Part shown: in pieces, positions 6,585 to 11,633 of the stretch
Layout: every line of letters starts with the position of its first letter
Numbering within the stretch: the first letter of the stretch is position 1
Program-made: the position numbers and the translations under genes
The notes under the pieces: generated by a model
Database searches by the model: none
What the model saw: the letters and a program-made list of their open reading frames with translations, nothing else
Told to the model about the DNA's origin: nothing
Assembly: GCA_013331265.1 (NCBI GenBank)
Contig: DUGS01000159.1
Coordinates: 12,563-26,188, forward strand
Direction of reading: 5' to 3'
From: Methanosarcina sp.
Lineage (GTDB): Archaea; Halobacteriota; Methanosarcinia; Methanosarcinales; Methanosarcinaceae
Length of the DNA stretch: 13,626 bases

Positions 6585-7358
6585 ATGCAAGAACCGGTTT
6601 TCAGTTATGTGCCCGGAGATTCATTTCTGCATACGCTTGACCCCAGGACAAAACTTGCAGCTGTGATGCTGCTTGGAATTCTGACCTTCAGGACAGAAAG
6701 TTTTTTTGGGATAGGGGCCCTGTTTGTTTTCTTTTTTGCTCTTACCTCATTTTCCGGACTGCCAGCAAGAGTATTTCTCCGCGCAGTAAGGCCCATGATG
6801 CTGTTTATAATATTCATCTTTTTTGCGCAGCTGTTCTTCACTAAAGGACATGTGTTGACTTCTTTCTGGATCTTGCACCCCAGCCTGGAAGGGCTTCAAA
6901 ACGGGCTAAGGCTTTCTGCACGGTTTATACTCCTTCTGCTTTTTGCCGCTCTTATGACAGCCAGCACTGACCCATCCGCAATCACCTGCGGGATAGAGAG
7001 AATGCTCCGCCCACTTCCCCTCCGCTGGATGGGTGTAAACTCCTTTGAACTTGCGACAATGATGAACCTCTCCATATCTTTTCTTCCAATTCTCTTTGAA
7101 AGAGTTGAGCGGACAAAAGCTGCCCAGGCTTCAAGGGGCATGTACTTCGGGAAGAACCCTCTTCGCTCAGTCCCTGCCCTTGCCATACCCCTGATAAAAG
7201 GTGTGATAAGGGATGCTGAAGAACTTGCCCTGGCAATGGAGAGCAGAGGATACCAGGGAACCCGCAGGACTTCAATGCATGAACTTACAATGCAGAGGAG
7301 AGACTGGATATTCCTTTTTGCTTTAATATTATTTGCAGCCCTTATGCTGAGGTTTTAA
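6585..7358 (+). CDS. ecfT: ECF transporter transmembrane subunit EcfT (BioN/CbiQ type)
   Basis: The T component links the two ATPases to the S component BioY. It begins with the typical YVPGDSFLHTLDPRTKL stretch (8-24), then several hydrophobic segments (about 25-55, 68-85, 112-127, 241-257). The long cytoplasmic coupling region contains two Arg-Gly motifs, ASRG (182-185) and ESRG (219-222), that dock into the ATPases. At 257 residues it has normal length. AAGGAGAG precedes the ATG at slightly long spacing. It completes a bioY-ecfA1-ecfA2-ecfT set. Whether the module also serves other S components cannot be judged; a separate promoter before ecfA1 would allow it. Confidence 0.94.
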   Translation: MQEPVFSYVPGDSFLHTLDPRTKLAAVMLLGILTFRTESFFGIGALFVFFFALTSFSGLPARVFLRAVRPMMLFIIFIFFAQLFFTKGHVLTSFWILHPSLEGLQNGLRLSARFILLLLFAALMTASTDPSAITCGIERMLRPLPLRWMGVNSFELATMMNLSISFLPILFERVERTKAAQASRGMYFGKNPLRSVPALAIPLIKGVIRDAEELALAMESRGYQGTRRTSMHELTMQRRDWIFLFALILFAALMLRF

Positions 7359-7367
7359 AGAATTCCT

Positions 7368-7393
7368 CATAAAATGACTCCATAAAATGACTC
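7368..7393. repeat. Perfect 13-bp tandem duplication
   Basis: CATAAAATGACTC occurs twice back to back (7368-7380 and 7381-7393) between the ecfT stop and the arsR-type promoter. It looks like a recent slippage duplication. No hairpin or known operator matches it. Confidence 0.8.
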
Positions 7394-7415
7394 CAATAAA
7401 TAGAAACAAGGAAAG

Positions 7416-7442
7416 AGATTAATATATGAACAGATGTTCATA
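7416..7442 (+). promoter_or_regulatory. TATA box and ArsR/SmtB-type operator
   Basis: TATGAAC-AGAT-GTTCATA (7425-7442) is a perfect 7-bp inverted repeat of the TGAAC/GTTCA type recognised by ArsR/SmtB sensors. It overlaps the 3' end of the TATA element TTAATATATG (7419-7428), and a further half-site GTTCAT lies at 7444-7449. A dimer bound here would block promoter recognition. Transcription is expected to start near 7448, that is, at the annotated ATG. Confidence 0.8.
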
Positions 7443-7447
7443 CGTTC

Positions 7448-7795
7448 ATGAAGGAGAAGTGCGAACGTGTGAACCCGGAGCAGACAAAAACTCTGATGCA
7501 GAAGGTCCCTGATTCCGAAAATATCACGAGGATGTCTGCAGTTTTTCAGGCGCTTCAATCGGATACCCGCTTGAAGATCCTTTTTTTACTCAGGCAGAAA
7601 GAAATGTGCGTCTGTGAGCTTGAACAGGCACTTGAAGTCACTCAGTCTGCAGTCTCCCACGGGCTTCGGACCCTCAGGCAGCTTGACCTTGTAAGGGTCA
7701 GGCGGGAAGGAAAATTTACTGTTTACTATATCGCAGATGAACATGTACGCACACTCATTGAGACGTGCCTTGAACATGTGGAGGAAAAATCGTGA
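7448..7795 (+). CDS. ArsR/SmtB-family metal-sensing repressor
   Basis: A small winged-helix repressor (115 residues) released from DNA by metal. The DNA-reading helix is VTQSAVSHGLRTLRQLDLV (64-82). Two metal sites can be read: MCVCELE on helix alpha3 (C54, C56), as in ArsR/CadC, and a full alpha5 set D97-x-H99-x10-H110-x2-E113 with exactly the spacing of SmtB. This suggests zinc as an inducer, possibly with thiophilic metals. The stop codon overlaps the start of the permease gene by four bases (GTGA). The start is uncertain: the ATG at 7448 has no ribosome-binding site and would be leaderless, whereas AAGGAG at 7451-7456 would serve the GTG at 7469. The later start removes Cys5, a possible extra ligand. 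Confidence 0.94.
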   Translation: MKEKCERVNPEQTKTLMQKVPDSENITRMSAVFQALQSDTRLKILFLLRQKEMCVCELEQALEVTQSAVSHGLRTLRQLDLVRVRREGKFTVYYIADEHVRTLIETCLEHVEEKS

Positions 7796-9153
7796 GTACT
7801 GAAATTTTCAGTTCAGTCCCTGACCTACTTTTTGGCATCCTGATATCTTCATGGGAAGTTTTTGTAGAAGCTGCTCCTTACCTGATTTTCGGATTTGCGG
7901 TTGCGGGCATCCTCAATGTCCTTGTGCCTGACCAGAAGATTGTGGACTATCTTGGAGCATCAGCAGGAAAAATCCGTTCTGTAATCAACGCCTCCCTGGC
8001 AGGACTTCCCCTCCCCCTGTGCTCCTGCGGAGTTATCCCGGCAGCCATGTCTATAAGAAAAAGAGGGGCAAACAGGGGCGCAACCCTTTCCTTCCTTATT
8101 TCCACTCCCGAGACAGGGGTGGACTCAATAGCGGTTACCTACGCTCTCCTGGACCCTCTGATGGCAGTTTTCCGTCCACTTGCTGCCCTTGTAACTGCTG
8201 TCCTTGCAGGGCTTGCAGATAACCTGCTGATAGGAGAAGAGCCAGAGAAAAGCGGAAGTAAAAAACCGGAGAAGTCCGGGAAGAAAGTAGAAATCCTTGC
8301 AGCCTCAACCATTGTTGGTGTATCGGCAGCCTGCAGTAAATGCAATTCCCCTTCCTGCAACTGCGGCACACCTGAAGTGCCAGAAAAAGAGGTAAATCCT
8401 GCCCTGAACACGATGCCCTCAAAAACCACGCATCTGGAATTGAAGACCGGATCCGGAGAAGGAATCAAACCTCTCATACTTTCGCCCACAATGTATGTGC
8501 CCGAAAGTAAAACTTCCTCATGCGGCTGCGGCCACTGCGGGCAGGAGAAAAACGGACCGCTCCCGGATAAGAGAATTAAAAAGTCAATAAAAGAAGAGTT
8601 TCTGCAAGGCCTGAAATATTCATTCATAGAACTTCCTGGAGAAATTTCGAAATGGATGTTGATCGGAATTCTGCTTGCAGGGATAATTTCCTATGCTGTT
8701 CCCGAGGCCCTGATCCAGGATTACCTTGGCGGGGGATTAGGGTCAATGATGGTTATGCTCTTTGTGGGCATCCCGCTTTACATCTGTGCTACTGCTTCGA
8801 CTCCTCTTGCCGCAAGCCTTGTAGCCAAAGGAATGAGCCCTGGCACGGCTTTTGTTTTCCTGCTCGCAGGGCCCGCAACTAATGCGGCAACCATAACAAT
8901 GGTCGCCCGGTTTCTTGGAAAGCGTTCCGCAGCACTTTACGTGGGGGTAATCTCCATGTGCGCACTTGGAGCGGGAATCCTTCTGGACTGGCTTTACCTT
9001 AAGCTGGGAATAAACGCGACTGCAACTCTCGGAAGTGCAGAAGAACTGCTTCCCGAGAGCATTAAGATAGGTTTTGCAGTCCTCCTGCTCCCTCTTATGC
9101 TGTACGGAATCATCCGCAGGGATAAAGAGTGCAGCTGCGCTGAATGCCATTAA
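7792..9153 (+). CDS. Cysteine-rich metal efflux permease, SO_0444/YraQ (DUF318) type
   Basis: An integral membrane permease predicted to export metal. It has two homologous halves: each has a VP-x-x-x-I-x-DYLG segment (45-54, 303-312) followed by a conserved membrane block, LPLCSCGVIPAAMSIRKRG (74-92) in the first and PLYICATASTPLAASL (328-343) with LAGPATNAATI in the second. Between them is a hydrophilic loop (about 146-265) holding two Cys clusters, CSKCNSPSCNC (181-191) and CGCGHC (244-249). The C-terminus ends CSCAECH (447-453). These clusters suit capture of zinc, copper or a similar soft ion. The start is a GTG overlapping the ArsR-type stop. The relative ArsP exports organoarsenicals, so arsenic cannot be fully excluded. 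Confidence 0.9.
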   Translation: MSTEIFSSVPDLLFGILISSWEVFVEAAPYLIFGFAVAGILNVLVPDQKIVDYLGASAGKIRSVINASLAGLPLPLCSCGVIPAAMSIRKRGANRGATLSFLISTPETGVDSIAVTYALLDPLMAVFRPLAALVTAVLAGLADNLLIGEEPEKSGSKKPEKSGKKVEILAASTIVGVSAACSKCNSPSCNCGTPEVPEKEVNPALNTMPSKTTHLELKTGSGEGIKPLILSPTMYVPESKTSSCGCGHCGQEKNGPLPDKRIKKSIKEEFLQGLKYSFIELPGEISKWMLIGILLAGIISYAVPEALIQDYLGGGLGSMMVMLFVGIPLYICATASTPLAASLVAKGMSPGTAFVFLLAGPATNAATITMVARFLGKRSAALYVGVISMCALGAGILLDWLYLKLGINATATLGSAEELLPESIKIGFAVLLLPLMLYGIIRRDKECSCAECH

Positions 9154-9213
9154 AAAGAAAAGAGATACAGGAGGAAATAGAGGAGAGAATAATAAGAAGA
9201 GTAGAATAATATC

Positions 9214-9228
9214 AGAATAATATAAATC
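9214..9228 (+). promoter_or_regulatory. TATA box for the PspC-domain gene
   Basis: AATAATATAAATC lies about 28 bases before the ATG at 9250. The predicted start (about 9247) is nearly at the ATG and no ribosome-binding site precedes it, which points to a leaderless mRNA. Confidence 0.55.
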
Positions 9229-9249
9229 CCCATAAATAGAATAATCAAT

Positions 9250-9711
9250 ATGCAGGAAAATCCCGAATTCCAGGAAAAAAAGGAACAGAAAGAAAGCGAT
9301 TTCAAAGCTCCGGAAGAACTTGAAACCGGGTATACAGAAAAATCATGGGAAAAACCTGAGAAAACAACGGAAGAAAAAGAAGCCGGAACAGAGACCGGGG
9401 TAAAGCCCGGAGAAGAAAAAGAGAAAGAGACCAAAGAAGAAAAAGAAAAAGAGGCAAAAGAAGAAAAACGTACGGTTTATACAATGAAAAAGCGCCTGAC
9501 AAGAAGCAAGAGTGACCGCATGGTTTTTGGAGTCTGCGGAGGACTCGGAAAATACTTTGGTGTTGATCCAACCCTTATAAGGCTTGGCTTTGCTTTCTTT
9601 ACCCTGTTGAGTGGAGTCGGGCCCGGGATCGTGATATATATTATTATGGCAATAATCATGCCTCAGGAAGATAGCGTTGAGATGATGCCTGAAACCCGTA
9701 AGAGCAGTTAA
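9250..9711 (+). CDS. PspC-domain membrane protein with charged N-terminal tail
   Basis: Residues 79-139 form a PspC domain: KRLTRSKSDRMVFGVCGGLG followed by KYFGVDPTLIRL and a hydrophobic stretch (about 112-137) that spans the membrane. In bacteria PspC takes part in envelope-stress sensing; its archaeal role is not established. The first 78 residues are highly charged and Glu/Lys-rich (EEKEKE, KEEKEKEAKEEK), probably disordered or a single charged helix, and are not part of the family. An internal ATG (residue 79, base 9484) would give a bare PspC protein but has no ribosome-binding site, so the 9250 start with its TATA box at the right distance is preferred. The gene follows the metal permease by 96 bases and seems to have its own promoter. 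Confidence 0.85.
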   Translation: MQENPEFQEKKEQKESDFKAPEELETGYTEKSWEKPEKTTEEKEAGTETGVKPGEEKEKETKEEKEKEAKEEKRTVYTMKKRLTRSKSDRMVFGVCGGLGKYFGVDPTLIRLGFAFFTLLSGVGPGIVIYIIMAIIMPQEDSVEMMPETRKSS

Positions 9712-9748
9712 CCGAAAAAATTTACATATTTTCAGCCCTGGTAGTTAC

Positions 9749-9758
9749 TTTTTGTTTT
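9749..9758 (+). terminator. U-run terminator after the PspC gene
   Basis: TTTTTGTTTT lies about 40 bases after the stop, in a T-rich stretch reaching to about 9796 (a further T6 run at 9791-9796). This is typical of archaeal intrinsic termination; there is no strong hairpin. Confidence 0.5.
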
Positions 9759-9934
9759 AAATTTCATTTATTTCAACTTTTAAACCTGTTTTTTGCGATT
9801 TAAAAAAGGCATTTAACACAGGCTTTCGTAAAAAGCTGCAGCTATGCAGGAAACCATTGCTGAAAAAGTGTAAGTTAAATGAAAGCGAATGTGGACTTCA
9901 GTAAAAGGTGCAGAAACATCAGGAAGGTAACTGA

Positions 9935-9956
9935 GATTTGTTTTCAAAGACAAATC
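9935..9956. other. Hairpin downstream of tRNA-Arg(TCT)
   Basis: GATTTGT (9935-9941) and ACAAATC (9950-9956) form a perfect 7-bp stem with an 8-base loop, 15 bases past the tRNA 3' end on the minus strand. It may help 3' processing or end the tRNA transcript. The surrounding 9760-9930 holds no gene I can support. Confidence 0.4.
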
Positions 9957-9970
9957 AAACGGAAATTAAG

Positions 9971-10045
9971 CGGGCTCGAAGGGATTTGAACCCCCGACGT
10001 CTGGGTTAGAAGCCCAGCGCTATATCCTGGCTAAGCCACGAGCCC
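9971..10045 (-). tRNA. tRNA-Arg(TCT)
   Basis: Cloverleaf on the minus strand: acceptor GGGCTCG/CGAGCCC, D arm with GCT/AGC stem, anticodon stem CTGGG/CCCAG around loop CTTCTAA, variable ACGTC, and T arm GGGGG-TTCAAAT-CCCTT. Anticodon TCT reads AGA. The discriminator is G and the next bases are CTT, so CCA must be added after transcription. Its T arm is identical to that of tRNA-Arg(CCT) in this window, fitting shared ancestry of the two AGR-reading tRNAs. Confidence 0.96.
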
Positions 10046-10197
10046 TGTTTGCTGATTTTACTGCGGAATACGAAATGCGCCTTCTAAGATAAAAGCTTTT
10101 TGTATGAACTGTAAAATAGAGATGAATTAAATCTTAAAATATTTATGTTGAAGCGGAATTGTAATATATATTCAGGATCTACCCACTTTACTTGGAG

Positions 10198-10392
10198 TGT
10201 TTATAAAGACTTCCAGTATAGTAACTCTCTCGAAGTTCCGAGTTCATATAAGACCTTTGCACAGAGCTTACATACTGCTAGAGAGTGAAAAAGTTAAATG
10301 GGGTATTCACTTGTAGGTTAAGGACTGGACAGGATCGAAAGCTCCAGTTAAGTACCCTATAGGTAATAAAAACCAAAAAGGATGATTTGCAA
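10198..10392 (+). promoter_or_regulatory. Promoter and structured 5' leader of ilvE
   Basis: A good TATA box, GTTTATAAAG (10200-10209), suggests a start near 10230 and a leader of about 160 bases; other TATA-like sites are at 10161-10172 and 10243-10252. The region holds several inverted repeats: ACTCTCT (10224-10230) with AGAGAGT (10280-10286), CTCG (10229-10232) with CGAG (10239-10242), and a nested structure of GGGGT (10300-10304) with ACCCT (10354-10358), ACTT (10309-10312) with AAGT (10350-10353), and ACTGGA (10324-10329) with TCCAGT (10343-10348). The last ends about 20 bases before the ribosome-binding site AAGGATGAT. No ORF or known riboswitch is recognised. Bases 10046-10197 hold only the divergent tRNA promoter region. 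Confidence 0.5.
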
Positions 10393-11271
10393 ATGAGTGA
10401 GTTACTGATTTATTTAAACGGGAAATTTGTCCCGAAGTCCGAAGCCAAAGTTTCGGTTTATGATCACGGTTTCCTCTATGGGGACGGTGTGTTCGAAGGC
10501 ATAAGGGCATATAACGGACGTGTTTTCAAATTAAAGGAACATGTTGACAGGCTTTATGATTCCGCAAAAGCAATCGCACTGGACATCCCCGTCACAAGAG
10601 AAGAAATGTCCGAGATAATCCTTGAGACTCTCAGGAAAAATAACCTCAAAGATGCTTACATCCGCCCAGTCGTCTCAAGAGGAATCGGCGATCTAGGGCT
10701 TGACCCCCGCAACTGTGAAAAGCCAACCATCGTTGTTATCGCCCAGGGCTGGGGAGCTATGTACGGCAATCTTTACGAGATCGGACTCACAGGAGTTAGC
10801 GTCTGTGTCCGCAGAAACGCACCTGATGCCCTGTCCCCAAACATCAAGTCCCTGAACTATCTGAACAATATCCTGGCAAAAATTGAAGCCAATGAGAAAG
10901 GTGGAGATGAAGCTGTCTTCCTTGACCAGAACGGCTTTGTGTGCGAAGGTTCGGGAGACAATATCTTTATCGTCAAAAACAACAGGGTCCTAACTCCCCA
11001 CACAATAAGCAACTTAAAAGGCGTCACAAGGGCGACAGCCATCGAGCTTCTTGGTGAGATGGGATACAATGTTATCGAAGCAAACCTTGGTCTTTTTGAC
11101 CTTTATACAGCGGATGAAATCTTCGTTACCGGAACTGCAGCCGAAGCCGCTCCCATTACCAAGCTTGACGGAAGAGTCATCGGTACAGGCAAACCCGGTT
11201 CCCTGACAATGAAGATGGTCGAAGCCTTTGACAAAATAACCCAGAGTACGGGAACCCCTATATATAAATAA
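10393..11271 (+). CDS. ilvE: Branched-chain amino acid aminotransferase
   Basis: This PLP enzyme of fold type IV catalyses the last step of leucine, isoleucine and valine synthesis by transferring an amino group from glutamate to the 2-oxo acid. Landmarks are YDHGFLYGDGVFEGIRAYNG (23-42), YIRPVVSRG (89-97), the PLP lysine K152 in NIKSLNYLNN, EGSGDNIF (185-192) and TGTAAEAAPI (246-255). The length, 292 residues, is normal. The start is the ATG at 10393, eight bases after AAGGATGAT; an in-frame TTG six bases upstream (10387) is unlikely. No other branched-chain synthesis gene is adjacent, so it seems to form a single-gene unit ended by the hairpin terminator at 11333. Relatives act on D-amino acids or aminodeoxychorismate, but the motifs favour IlvE. 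Confidence 0.95.
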   Translation: MSELLIYLNGKFVPKSEAKVSVYDHGFLYGDGVFEGIRAYNGRVFKLKEHVDRLYDSAKAIALDIPVTREEMSEIILETLRKNNLKDAYIRPVVSRGIGDLGLDPRNCEKPTIVVIAQGWGAMYGNLYEIGLTGVSVCVRRNAPDALSPNIKSLNYLNNILAKIEANEKGGDEAVFLDQNGFVCEGSGDNIFIVKNNRVLTPHTISNLKGVTRATAIELLGEMGYNVIEANLGLFDLYTADEIFVTGTAAEAAPITKLDGRVIGTGKPGSLTMKMVEAFDKITQSTGTPIYK

Positions 11272-11332
11272 AAGATGAAAAATTAAAGAGTTTGCTAAAA
11301 AGAAGAGAGCAACTCGAAGGTAAAATCAAATT

Positions 11333-11364
11333 GCGGGATTTTTCCCGCCAAAAATCCTTTTTTT
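11333..11364 (+). terminator. Hairpin plus U-run terminator of ilvE
   Basis: GCGGGA (11333-11338), loop TTTT, TCCCGC (11343-11348), followed nine bases later by seven T residues (11358-11364). It lies 61 bases after the ilvE stop. Confidence 0.75.
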
Positions 11365-11387
11365 CGGTCAGGACCTTTTTCGGTCAG
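11360..11387. repeat. 12-bp direct repeat after the ilvE terminator
   Basis: TTTTTCGGTCAG occurs exactly at 11360-11371 and 11376-11387, a 16-base period; the first copy includes the end of the terminator U-run. The interval also contains GGTC-AG-GACC. A second T5 run could act as back-up terminator. Confidence 0.7.
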
Positions 11388-11417
11388 AAATATTTTAGTT
11401 AACTATTAAAATCGAGA

Positions 11418-11459
11418 CCAGTTTAGCTAAGCCCTATACCAGTTTAGCTGAGCCCTATA
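11418..11459. repeat. 21-bp tandem repeat upstream of moeA
   Basis: Two adjacent 21-base units (11418-11438 and 11439-11459) differ at a single base. Each begins CCAGTTTAGCT and ends AGCCCTATA. They lie about 100 bp upstream of the best moeA TATA box. They could be tandem regulator sites or a chance duplication. Confidence 0.8.
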
Positions 11460-11489
11460 TTTCCGATGCCCTGAGCCAATCTTCCATCA

Positions 11490-11570
11490 AAACCTGATAT
11501 TTTCTCCTGCAGGTTTCAGTCACTCCAGTGGTAAGAGAATTTGCGGACTCAAGAACCGATTGATATATGC
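11490..11570 (+). promoter_or_regulatory. moeA upstream hairpin and probable promoter
   Basis: AAACCTG (11490-11496) and CAGGTTT (11510-11516) form a 7-bp inverted repeat with a 13-base loop. Further on, TTGATATATGC (11560-11570) is the best TATA box, giving a start near 11590 and a leader of about 45 bases to the moeA ATG. An earlier CCCTATATTTC (11453-11463) is an alternative that would put the hairpin in the mRNA. There is no gene between 11272 and 11633. Confidence 0.45.
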
Positions 11571-11633
11571 CGGAAAACGCTATTAAGGTAAAAAATCAAT
11601 CAGGAAACCGATAAGACTCAGGGTTTGATGCTA

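Noticed and set aside
8139..8627. Long minus-strand open frame opposite the metal permease
   Set aside because: It overlaps the permease completely, has no ribosome-binding site or recognisable domain, and the plus-strand frame has clear family motifs throughout.
9827..9860. AGCTGCAGCT palindrome and neighbouring sequence as a small RNA
   Set aside because: No promoter with clear TATA spacing, no terminator directly after, and the palindrome is short.
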